Source of the DNA: Triops longicaudatus | Lineage: Eukaryota; Arthropoda; Branchiopoda; Notostraca; Triopsidae | Direction of reading: 5' to 3' | Assembly: GCA_022885665.1 (NCBI GenBank) | Contig: JAGQDJ010000023.1 | Coordinates: forward strand, 310,001 to 374,000 | DNA: 64,000 nucleotides | Shown: one piece after another, positions 33,301 through 43,063 of the stretch | How the letters are laid out: every line of letters starts with the position of its first letter | How positions within the stretch are numbered: position 1 is the stretch's first letter | Program-made: the position numbers and the translations under genes | Notes under the pieces: generated by a model | What the model was told of the DNA's origin: nothing | The model's input: only the letters and a program-made list of their open reading frames with translations | Databases searched by the model: none

Positions 33301-35850
33301 TCGTACGGCAACAGTCATCCAACCTTGAGCGCAAATGGGACAAGGGACCCGATATTCAAGACTTGGCTTACCATTGGGTGCACTGGGTCAAATCAATGCC
33401 TGTAAGAGCTTTGCAGGTTCGGATAGCCGTCTTGACTAGCACTCCGGGATCCGATTCAGGATTAGGACCGTCTAGCGAAGGGCTCCATGGACCTCCAATA
33501 GCCATTGTCTCTTGCTTGCCTCGAAGACCCACTAAGAAACGGATTAAGCGAGCGGGATGGGTTTTTTCCTCTTCACTGTCACCATTCACACCACAAGCGG
33601 AGCGGTACAGATCTTCCAAAGGTGGCAAGCTTAGCAACATCACCTACGTCACAGAAGTTCATGGAATGCAACGCTCTTTCGCTCTGAGTGCGCAATATTA
33701 AGTAAAACGGCAAACTTACCTTTGCACTATAAGAGTAATTAGCATCTTCTGGCTCTAGAACGGTGTAACTGGCCGGTCCTGGCACTTCTTTGCTCATCAC
33801 ATGGAATAGGCAAGCTTTATCAAGGTCCAATGGCTGGTATGCAGGAAAAGCTTCTTGCCATGGCATTTGGGTCAATGAGAAATCCGAAGGGATGTACAGA
33901 TTTCCGTAACGACGCTTCAATTCCATAATATTGGCTTCTTTTGTATCCAGCGACACTTTCGGGATCTATTTTCGGGAGGTTTACAAACGTACAAATGAAT
34001 CAAGATCGGAAAAAATAATAAGTAAAAGGCACAAAGTAAAAAAAGCTAACTAATACACCGAAAATGGCAAATACGTTTATCATAATAAATAAGGTACGTA
34101 GTGAAAAATGATGAAAACCCTCTCTTACCTGAACTGTATAACGTGGGGCCGTTTTTGCCCTGCGGCGTGGAGGAGATCTAGAACGCGATCGCGTGCGACT
34201 ACGCAGTTTTGGGCTGCGGCTTCGTTTACGGGGAGGGGGACTACGACTTCGGCTAACATTATCTCTACCTCGGCGATCTCTCTGTGTGTCAAAAAAGCAT
34301 AACGAAGTTTTAACAGGTGCCAAAATTGTCTCAAGTTATTACTTCGCGTCTATCGCGGTCATCTCTACTGTCTTTGTCACGTGACACCTCACGCATAGAA
34401 CGATCCTTGTCCCTCTCTCTGTCGCGTTCCCTTTCTCGCATGTCGCGATCTCGCGGTCTGTCCAGTGGTCTTCTGCCTTGAGGCATGGGTCGGTTATATT
34501 CTTAAAAAAGACGATATACGAAAAATAACACGTTAGGTTTAGTTTATTGTACCAGGCGGTGGAGCTGTGCTGTAATTCTGGGTATTGCTGGCATATCCCC
34601 TTGCATTTGACGAGTTGCGCGGATCATTCGCGTTAGTGCCGTACTGCCCTACATTGGCATAACCACTCTGCTGACTTTGCGGCATATTACTCTGGCCTTG
34701 CGCACCCAACAGCTGAACTCGAGATGCGTTCCATTTGAAAGGCATACTGGCGTTATAGTTAGCTTCCACCAAGACTCGGTCTCCTAGCCGTGGAATCGCT
34801 CCTTTCACGACGCTACAAATGAAGACAGAATTACAAAATGAATACAATTACCCATCGCGAGCTTACTTAAACTGGAAGAAGACGTCTTCATCGACAAACC
34901 CGAAAGTATCATGCAGCTTAGTGACGGTACCAGTAAAAACGCGCTGTTTCGTTTGTGACTGTGACGCGTGCTGCGACAGTAATCCGGACATCTCAGAGCT
35001 TCCATAGCTCCCACTCATGGCTTGTTGTTGCTGTTGCACGCTACGATTCTGGGCGTAATTTAGACCCTAAATGTCAATGATTACAACACAACCATTTGAA
35101 CAGAATTCCAAAATCACAATAGCGCTGATTTACTTGCGTAGGAAGGGTAGAAGCCAAGCTCACATTGTTGCTAAGCGTGTTACCCATAAGGTTGGCCTGG
35201 TGAACCGCTTGCTGCTGTAGTAAGTTACCCTGCTGCAAGTTAATACCCTGTTAGAAAGATGTGTATTGCAAGTACGGGAAGTAGAGGTCAAAAGGAATAC
35301 ACTACCTGAGCTAAGCCTATCCCAGTTTGAAACAATGGTTGCTGGCTCAGCCCGGCATTGCTCAAACCAGACACTTGAGCTTGATTCACCTGAACTTGCC
35401 CGTACTGAGAAAGGGACTGGGCCAACTGACCAGTACCGACTCCAAGCGACTGGGAAAGTTGGGCCGGATTGGAAGAAGTACTCAACTGGACTTGGTTAAG
35501 ACCTAATTGGATGTGACCTAACTGACCATATTGTTGGTTAAGTTGCTGGGAGAGCGAAGCTTGGCCCAGTTGCGCTTGATTCAGCGATTGTTGCTGCTGT
35601 TGTTGCATGGCCAACAATCCGACTGCGTTATTACTCTGGCCATTCTGATTGACTGAAACGAAACAAAGGAAAAATTACGTCATTTAACGTGATATTCTTC
35701 AAATTATGACATCTGATGTGTGACGCATGTTTCCAATGAGCAGGTATACAAACACATAACAAACATCTGATGTGTTCGACAAAAGGATAAAGAAAAAGAC
35801 ACACCATTCCGACGCGGCCACATTCCCTGTTTGCCCGAATACTGGTCCAT
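30371..35850 (-). CDS. CCAR1: CCAR1 (cell division cycle and apoptosis regulator protein 1)
   Basis: Nuclear coactivator that bridges Mediator and transcription factors and takes part in splicing and p53/Wnt responses. Nineteen exons give 1198 aa in phase: 35850-35805, 35652-35306, 35247-35134, 35066-34867, 34812-34553, 34500-34343, 34281-34129, 33965-33720, 33643-33372, 33036-32703, 32446-32360, 32152-31961, 31904-31734, 31675-31547, 31489-31358, 31300-31018, 30960-30775, 30722-30607, 30541-30371. Domains in order: Gln-rich N-terminus; S1-like domain (VFTGTVTKLHDTFGFVDEDV); Arg/Ser-rich region (34.5-34.1 kb); DBC1/Nudix-like domain (about 33.97-32.85 kb, PSDFSLTQMPW); SAP domain (LRAELEVRSLPSKGLKSQLV); acidic Lys/Glu stretches; an inactive-looking EF-hand (FDLGHSGYILDKDLEELL); C-terminal coiled coil. 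Human CCAR1 is 1150 aa. Exon 10 to 11 needs a GC donor (AAG|GCATC, 32702-32447), otherwise a hydrophobic read-through and stop follow. Confidence 0.95.
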
Positions 35851-36867
35851 AGTAATTCGAGCTCTATTGTTAAATATTTAGCCTACTGAATACACGAAAC
35901 ATTCAGCCGTGCCAAGTCTCACAACAAACGTCTATCTTCGACGCCGGCGTCGTGAATCATGAACTGCGATCAGCTCGAGATTTTTCTTTGTAACGCGAAT
36001 AACACCACAGCCTGCGATGCGGCAGTATGCATTACTTTGGCTTTTTCCTTTGCGGTTCCGGAGTGCGTAGCCCAGTGCTTCTCACTATAGTGGGTAAATT
36101 ACTCAGTATTGGGTAAAAACCTTTTGGCTTGGGTATCTGAGACTGAAGAAAACTTGAACTAATATTCTTAAATTTTCGTTTCTTGGAAGTTTTTTGTCCG
36201 AAAGAACTGAAATGCTAAATGAGGTTTGTCTTATCCACCAATTTAGTTGTGTTTACACTAACAGCATTTTGTTGGACAGCTATGTGACACCTAATCAAGG
36301 TATTTATGTATTAAACCGGTCTTTTCACCCAACTGCGCAACATTTCACGATCAATTTTTGTCAATAATGTTGCATATTGTGATTATTTTAGCACACTGTC
36401 AATACACGTTACAAAATATCCTTAGAAAATGTGTAACAAGTGAGCGAAATTTATATATTTTAAAAAATATATCGACAATAACTTTTAAGTGTGCATAAAA
36501 CAAGTTTTAATTTATCTTGACTAAAACATGTCATTTCCATTAATTTTTGAACAGTAGAAACACCTGAGAAATGTAGACAGTTTTCGCTGGCTGTAATTTC
36601 ACAATTAATTCAAAAATTCGAACTTCGTTCTCGTTAAAGAATACTTTAAACGGCTTAAATGAACCTTCAAGTCATTCCATTATCAAATTGTTAATTAAAA
36701 AACCCTTAAAAGTCAGGTTTTCCTAACAAATTTCTTCAGTGAATTTTAATCTTTCAAAGTTCCCGGCGATCTGCAATGGATGTCCTGATCCAAAAATTTA
36801 TTGGTGAAAACTTATAAGCACATGTTTAATTTTTTTTTTTTTTTTCGGAATCACGTCAATTATCACC

Positions 36868-37047
36868 CAGGGCCGTACCCAGGATTTTAGTTGCAGGGGG
36901 GGGGGGGGGGATGTTTCATGGGGAGGGGAAAGTATGCAATTCTTTTAAAGTTTGATTTTTGTCCTGTTTTTCCCATTACAAAATAAAAATTGCGAGGGGG
37001 GAGGGGGAGATCAACCCTGTAACCCTTCCTGGGTACGACCATGTCTG
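36868..37047. mobile_element. Probable hAT-like MITE with G-rich subterminal runs
   Basis: The left side reads CAGGGCCGTACCCAGGAT and the right side TCCTGGGTACGACC, ending near CTG; GTACCCAGGA is shared as an inverted repeat. A 16-base G run and a second G-rich block lie inside. CAG-starting ends with G-rich interiors resemble the better-defined element at 53831-53987. I found no clean target duplication, so the boundaries are approximate. Confidence 0.45.
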
Positions 37048-37347
37048 GAACATAAGTATGTGATTCCCCCTTGTCGTTCAGTGAAATATACCAAAGTTTT
37101 AAACATGATTTTTATTTTATAATTTCTATTCTGAATAATATCTGTGTTGGGTAGTAAATGCTTTCTACTAAGTTATTTTGGGTAACCGCCGAAAACCATT
37201 ACGAAGCACTGCATTGACCCCTTAAAAGCTTCAATTAACCTCTTTCGGTTAGGAGAAACGTTCATTTTGCCAGCCCAGTGTCGCAAACCAGGAAAAAATG
37301 TTATTGAGAAAATAACTAAGCTTAAATTGAACGAATAAAGTATTGTA

Positions 37348-37353
37348 TTTATT
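37348..37353 (-). promoter_or_regulatory. Putative polyadenylation signal for the His/Gly-rich protein gene
   Basis: AATAAA on the minus strand, about 60 bases after the stop codon at 37414. Confidence 0.5.
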
Positions 37354-37413
37354 TCAGTTTAATTGCATAATGTTAGGCGAATCCGGTTTACAGCAAATTT
37401 AGTTTTCATAAAA

Positions 37414-38004
37414 TTAGTATCCATGATGGCCGTATTTCCCGCCATGGTAACCGCCAGCGGTGTATCCATAACCGAATTTGTAAGGTGCGGCAGCGTATCC
37501 ATGTTCTAGTCGTAAATAATCAAATGAAAATTTGCTTTAGATCCAGAAAAATATATCACCATAACCATGACCGGCATGTCCATAAGAACCGGAATGTCCC
37601 AGAACTGCATGACCATATCCATGGGAGCCGATGTGTCCAACTCCGGCATGACCATAACCATGTCCAAATCTACCGTTGCCGTACAATCCACCTGCGACAG
37701 TAGAAAACACATGTTCACTTGAGTGAGGGAAAAACTTGTGTAAATAGCTTTTACCGTGGTGTCCGTAACTGAGTCCACCGACATGCCCTCCGTGTCCATA
37801 CCCGCCGACATGATAGACGGGTCTATGAGCCACATATCCACCATAATGATTGCCCGATTCAGCTGTAGCCAAGTCCTTCACAGCATCTTCAGCTAGAGCG
37901 GCGCAAGCCAAGACGACCAAAATAACGACTGAGAGCTAAAAAGGATTTTAATTTTAATAAGTAAAGTTAGCTTTTTGAACTACGCCCACTCTTACTTTAT
38001 ACAT
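37414..38004 (-). CDS. Small secreted Gly/His/Tyr-rich cuticle-like protein
   Basis: Predicted extracellular structural protein. A tiny first exon (38004 to about 37996, MYK) joins LSVVILVVLACAALAEDA, a clear signal peptide. The mature part is built from Gly-His-Gly-Tyr repeats (YGHGGHVGGLSYGHHG, GHGYGHAG, GSHGYGHA) and ends YGHHGY. The exon after 37505 supplies EHGYAAAPYKFGYGY and the tail. A 63-nt intron (37754-37692, GTAAAA...CAG) is stop-free and a multiple of three, so the protein can be read with or without about 21 non-repetitive residues (KSYLHKFFPHSSEHVFS). Its lack of Gly/His repeats suggests it is spliced out. Such low-complexity Gly/Tyr/His proteins are common in arthropod cuticle, but no chitin-binding R&R motif is visible. 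Cuticle is an inference. Confidence 0.8.
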
Positions 38005-38139
38005 GTTTCTCGTGGATTGTTTTCTTGAACTCCGTAAGCAAGACTGAATGCTTGCTGTTGAGTTTCGGAGACATTTTATAGTCACCAGATTCATTAGACC
38101 AAGATAAAGAAAGGTGAACTACTATTTCGACATTCTGCA

Positions 38140-38154
38140 NNCCCCCCCCCCCCC

Positions 38155-38185
<31 letters not shown>
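38140..38185. other. Assembly gap with homopolymer runs (NN, poly-C, poly-A)
   Basis: Two ambiguous bases are followed directly by about 14 C and about 30 A. Such a pattern usually marks a collapsed or uncertain join, so distance and continuity across this point should not be trusted. Confidence 0.85.
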
Positions 38186-38188
<3 letters not shown>

Positions 38189-39936
38189 GTAACTGCTCAT
38201 ACCAGGCACATGTAATAAGAAAAAAGTGATAACTTCTTTAAGTTCAGTTCCATGGCCTGGATTTTACGAGTTATCTAGATTACCAGCAACCCATTTTACA
38301 CGCTTCACAACGCGGTGCACATTAACAATAGAGCAATTCTCCAATTTGGTGGTTATTTTCATGCAAAGAACCTTGGATTCTACAATTAGCTTTTTAACTC
38401 AATGACACTCCCAAATTAAATCGATCATTCAACCAGTACTTCATAGACGGAATAAATACAGTATATAGGCAAGTACTGGTAGAATTGTCTATGATGAATT
38501 GCCAGACCTGTTTCTTGGTCTGAATTTGCTATTCATAAAATATGAGTTTGAGTCAACATGTATGTCTATTGCCCACTACGCAGTGCTTCTCATTAGAAAC
38601 CAAACGAAGTAACTAGAGACAACGGAGTCCGGAAATAGAAGTTACTCTCTCTATATACAGTTCTTGTTTAAGTTATATGATTGACAAACAATATGAACTT
38701 AGTAATAGTTCCCTTTCGTGTAGTAATAGTTCCACTTTCCTCCAGCTAATCTTGTATCAGATTCTTTTTCCTGTTATTTTTTCTTTTTACTATTTTAGTC
38801 TTATTTACGTTTGTTTGATAAAAGTTCTAGCATGAGTAACTTAGAAAAGCAGATATTTAATAACGTTTAATGAAGTTAATAAAAAGTGAGAGTAGAAGCC
38901 GGTTAATCGGTAGACAAACATTGAACAAAACAGCTGAACAAAAATGGCAGTCCGTTGTTTTTAAGACCAGTGAAGTTGTATGACTCGTACTAGAACTTGT
39001 ATTGGTCGAATACAGTACCCCAGAAAATAAAGGAGTCCACGATAACAACTTATTTTCTTTCCAAAACTACCATAGACATAAAACACTGTGACATATGAAA
39101 ATGACTAGAAGTTAGTAAAATAACTTCTATGGAATTTTAATAGGTTGAGTAAAAATAGGCTTTCCTCACAAGACCTTATTCGGGGGATTGTCAAAATGTT
39201 ATTGCCTTATGCGTCAGGCTACGCATTTTGGGGCCAAGGTAAACTAGTATAGCTGGACTATTATAAGGGTTGCTGGACAGTAGAGGACTCGTCATGGGTT
39301 GGGTTATTCGCGAGAACGCCTGAACAATCCCTTCAGCCACAAATGATGGTATACAGGACTGCGTCTGGATAACCCTTCCACAACAAGGAAAACGAAAGTG
39401 AAAACCGAGTCAAGCAAACGTTTTCCGCTTTTCTCTGCCAAAGGGCATAGGGCGTGTGTGCGTAACAACGCAGCTCTCACTGTCCATATCATGTCATAAT
39501 CGCCATATCTCTTCGCAAGCAACGGCTTACGCAACCTTAACACGAGTGGTGAAAACTTTCAGTAATTCTTCCCTTATCCATAGGACAGCCTATACCATTC
39601 TTGTAATGCACTTTCTTTGTCTGTATACGGTATCTACTTTATTGCTGTAATTCATGAGAAATATAGGCCACAAAATAGTGCTCTCGGATACCTTGTAAAT
39701 TAGGACGACAAGGAGACGCTTTCCCAGGATACTAAGCCTTACAATTGATAAGCCCTTTGGTAAGAGCTTGGCGTTCGCTTGAATTACTGCATTCTTTCCT
39801 TGCACTCTTTTACTGAGCAGATGGCAAATGACAATTTCGGTGTGAAAGCTGCCGTGCGGCCAAACATTTGCAAATAATGCTAGAAAGTAGTGATCGAAAA
39901 GAAAGGAACAACTTGGAAGTGTGTCAAATAGGAAAT

Positions 39937-39942
39937 TTATTT
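39937..39942 (-). promoter_or_regulatory. Putative polyadenylation signal for the Gly/Tyr/Lys protein gene
   Basis: AATAAA on the minus strand, about 50 bases past the stop codon at 39991. Confidence 0.5.
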
Positions 39943-39990
39943 CGAAAATATGAATAATACAAGGAACAGATATGTCAAAGGCTGTACAGT

Positions 39991-40956
39991 TTAATAAGCA
40001 GAGCCATAGCTAGATGAACCGTAGTGGGCTGTATAATGAAAAAAGTACAGCGTTAGTTTTTTCCCATTTTCTTTTTTTTTCTATAATTTGCGAATACCTT
40101 GAGCAGGCTCGGCATAAGTGGGAGCAGAGTAGGCGGGAGCGGCGTATGCGGGGGCAGAATACGCGGGAGCAGAGTAAGATGGAGCTGAGTATGAGGAGTA
40201 GGATGCAACTGCAAGTCATTAAAAGTCGATTAACGCGTATGTTTTCCACGTAGTATATCAAATCGCATTACCGGGGGCGGAGTAACCATAAGAATGACCG
40301 TAGCTGGGAGCAGCGTATCCGTAAGATTGGCCCTTGCCCTTGCCGCCTTTACCTTTGCCGGCGCTAGCGTATCCGTATCCTCCGCTGCTGCCCTTGCCCT
40401 TGCCCTTTCCACTGCTTGCAGCGTATCCGTACGAGCCACCGTATGAGCCACCATAAGCTTTCAGGGATAATTTAAAAAATGTATCAACGGTCGGGTTTTC
40501 TTTGTAATACGAAAGAAATACTTACCGGGAGCAGCATAGCCACCATAACCGCCTCCTTTACCCTTACCCTTTCCTCCGTAAGAAGGATAAGCTAAAATGA
40601 TAGATTTTTAAAAAATTCGATTTCACAAAATATGATCTGTGAAATAAGCAAACATACCAGGAGCAGCGTAGCCGGCGTCGTAACTGCCATGACCACCATA
40701 AGAGCTGCCACCATATGAGGCTACAACATAAAGAAATAGTCAACAAATGCTTGACACTGTACGTAAAAAAGCAACGTACCTGGAGCATAGGAGTGCGAGG
40801 GTGCAGCGTATCCATACGAATCGCCACCCTTGCTTTTTGTTGCACTGACAGCAGCAATGGCGCAAGCGGCCAACAATACCTGGTGTGAGAAAAAAAATGT
40901 AACTTAGAAGTAATCCTAAGTGAAGCTTAGAAACTTACAAATTTAAGGAATGCCAT
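39991..40956 (-). CDS. Modular Gly/Tyr/Ala/Lys-rich secreted protein, cuticle-like
   Basis: Predicted extracellular structural protein. Exon 1 gives MAFLKF; exon 2 continues VLLAACAIAAVSAT, completing a signal peptide, then KSKGGDSYGYAAPSHSYAP. Five further exons follow, all joined at phase 1 within an A-P-G/A codon context: SYGGSSYGGHG; YPSYGGKGKGKGGGYGGYA; a longer one with repeated SYGYA and KGKGKG blocks; a Ser/Ala/Pro block (SYSAPAYSAPAYAAP); and the terminal HYGSSSYGSAY. About 190 aa. All internal exons are symmetric (1-1), so any can be skipped or duplicated without a frame change. Tyr-rich repeats with alternating Lys-Gly blocks suggest a cross-linked cuticle or secreted matrix protein, but no chitin-binding consensus is present. 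Neighbouring gene at 37.4-38.0 kb is similar in style. Confidence 0.8.
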
Positions 40957-42322
40957 TTTATTCGCGGAGGTAGTTCGGAAAAGAACTTGGTAGTCTTGAA
41001 CAGGCAGCGAAGTTCTGGATGCCTTTTTCGGTTCCGATAGATGGTTTATATAGGATCCATCGACCAGAAGGTGTGTCTCTCTTACCCAATCGAGGAGATC
41101 GCCACGTTAGCCCATCCTACGGCTGAAAACTGTTCATCTTAGGCCGCACTACACGGCGACTGTTGAAACGGGGCACATGAAAGTGAAAGTTTTCCCCGTA
41201 GAGGAATATCGTGTTTGGCGAATGCTGTAAAAAGGGACGCTAAGGCAAGAGGCGAAAAGGACTGTTGAATTCCATCTCCCTACGTTCGTAACTCGTTTGT
41301 TCTGTTTTTTCCCTCCCTATTGTCCGTAATTTAAGTTGTGTTTTAGCCTCCCAACGCTGATTCAGCATTTCTTTCCTTAGGCTTCTTACACATGGGAAGC
41401 AAGGAGAGCGTGTCGAATTGTCTTAAGCTTTTCTACGCTATTTTCTCATATAAAGAAAATGGAGAGAAGTAGTATTATTTTTTAGCTTAAAATATCTCGA
41501 AAGCTGGTGGATAAAAAGAACATGTCACAAATAGGGTCACGCAGAAGGTAAAATTTGGAGAGTGTAGAATAGAAGAGGTTCACAAGGAAAACTTGGGGCT
41601 CGGTTAATTGGTTGTTCATTCATGGATTAAAGTGCCTAGCGATAAAGGAAAACCTCTGAATCTCTAAAAAATGTCATGCTTGATGGTTGCGATTTCCCTA
41701 GACAGAATGAAAATTTATGGAAAGATCCTGGCAGATGACCAACCGTTTTTAATGCCAACTATAAAGTTATAAAGGATATTCCAGTTACAAAAAAAATATC
41801 CAAAAAACTCTCCTAAAGCTGTTATATACTTTTACTTTCCAGGAAAAAAGCCCTTGACGAAATATTTGACAAACAGAAAATTTCTCCTCATAAGGAAAAG
41901 CGAACGTTAAACAAGTCTAGTGACTTTCGTGAACAGACTGTAAGGACCGGATTTTCATTTCCCTTTGAGTAATATTTACGAACTAGTTGCAAGAACTGAT
42001 AGGAATTGCCCTGTGCACACTGTTGGCGACGCTGTAAGCGCCATCAGCTGTTTTCTCTGAGTCTTTTGCCTTGACCTACTCGTCTTTTACTCTATTAACC
42101 TTCTACGTACCTCCCCTCCATTCAGAAACCACTGGTTTCAGAATCTACCGCTCTTGTCACAAAACCTGATAGGCTTTGCGAGAAAGGAAACAGCTTCCAG
42201 TTGCTTGGTCTGGCAAGGTTAAAACGTTAAATTTATGTTACTGAGATAAAAGAAAGTAGACATATTTAACCGTGATCCAGCAGGTTTATAACTTTTCATG
42301 TTAATACAGAAAAAAAAACATT
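40957..42322. other. Intergenic region
   Basis: About 1.4 kb without a coding exon. It starts with the promoter of the Gly/Tyr/Lys gene and includes a TATATA-like stretch (TTTATATAGG) near 41043-41052, close to the gene start. Nothing else is recognisable. Confidence 0.5.
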
Positions 42323-43063
42323 TCAAGGATAATATCTATTTAACTGTTCAAAAATTCGATCATCCAACGGGTTAGCACCGAAGTATTTTACACGAAGACA
42401 TTCAATGGTATCTCCCACGCCCTGAATTCGGGGTCTTTGCAAAGCAGGGTCCTTAGGGCCAGGGAATTCTCTCCGGAACGGTTCGGCACAAACCACAGTT
42501 TCTTCGTTTTGCATAGTCAAATCAACTGGGGGAATATTTCGCCGTTGGAGAAAATCATTAGACAGCATATTTACAGGAGTAGGGTTTTTCATTTGACGCA
42601 ATACAGGAACAGGTGGTCGCTTGTTTTCTATACGTATGGTGGAGCTAGGTGGATTTATTCGATGTGGCTTGTACTCCGATGCTTGGGGTTCGGCATTGCT
42701 GTGAGGTGGTCTGTGGTTACTCTCATGCTCCTCGAAGCCCTTTTCGTGTTTGTCATGGCCCTTGTGGTCGTACGCGTGTTCTTCATTGCCTTCTTCCACA
42801 TAAACCTCTACTTTCTTCTTGATGTCCAAAGCGATGAGCCTTCGTTTCTGATCTTCCGTGAGCTCGTCTTTATCCCAGGGTTTGTACTTGGGATGTTTGG
42901 GGTGGGTCTCATCGTTGAACTTCTTTTTCACTTCAATAAAATACTTGTAGGGTACAAACTCCGTGGTTGAACTGATTTTTGGTGGGTCTTTGCTCACCCC
43001 AATGGTCCAATTCCAACTTAAACAAATGAGCCCCAGAAGTCCCTGCCACTGTAATCCCTTCAT
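42323..43063 (-). CDS. Secreted protein of unknown function, single exon
   Basis: An uninterrupted frame of 246 codons from the ATG at 43063. It opens with a signal-peptide-like stretch (MKGLQWQGLLGLICLSW). The mature part is charged and hydrophilic: VPYKYFIEVKKKF, a Lys/Asp block with DELTEDQKRRLIALD, a His/Glu-rich section (EEHAYDHKGHDKHEK), a Pro-rich middle, then a C-terminal segment with the only two cysteines of the mature chain (VVCAEPFRRE and DTIECLRVKYFG), which could form one disulphide, ending FEQLNRYYP. The frame extends upstream to 43222, but the extra N-terminus would bury the signal peptide, so 43063 is preferred. I do not recognise the family. An antisense frame (42437-42970) is a shadow. 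Confidence 0.6.
   Translation of the reverse strand: MKGLQWQGLLGLICLSWNWTIGVSKDPPKISSTTEFVPYKYFIEVKKKFNDETHPKHPKYKPWDKDELTEDQKRRLIALDIKKKVEVYVEEGNEEHAYDHKGHDKHEKGFEEHESNHRPPHSNAEPQASEYKPHRINPPSSTIRIENKRPPVPVLRQMKNPTPVNMLSNDFLQRRNIPPVDLTMQNEETVVCAEPFRREFPGPKDPALQRPRIQGVGDTIECLRVKYFGANPLDDRIFEQLNRYYP

Larger units (their letters stand above)
35851..37413. other. Intergenic region upstream of CCAR1, with a probable MITE
   Basis: About 1.6 kb, AT-rich, no coding exon. It includes the CCAR1 promoter and the probable mobile element at 36868-37047. Confidence 0.5.
38005..39990. other. Gene-free interval containing an assembly artefact
   Basis: About 2 kb between the two cuticle-like genes with no coding exon. 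Two N bases (38140-38141), then 14 C and 30 A bases mark a gap or low-quality join. Remaining DNA is AT-rich with no clear repeat. Confidence 0.5.

Noticed and set aside
33276..33701. 141-codon plus-strand open frame
   Set aside because: Antisense to the CCAR1 DBC1-domain exon; its composition follows from the sense codons.
37028..37047. Exact right boundary and target duplication for the G-rich element at 36.9-37.0 kb
   Set aside because: Ends are only partly inverted and no matching 5-8 bp flanks were found, so I kept it as probable only.
42437..42970. 177-codon plus-strand open frame with hydrophobic stretches
   Set aside because: Exact antisense of the secreted orphan gene. The minus-strand frame is longer, has a signal peptide and a start context, so the plus-strand hydrophobicity is a shadow of charged codons.
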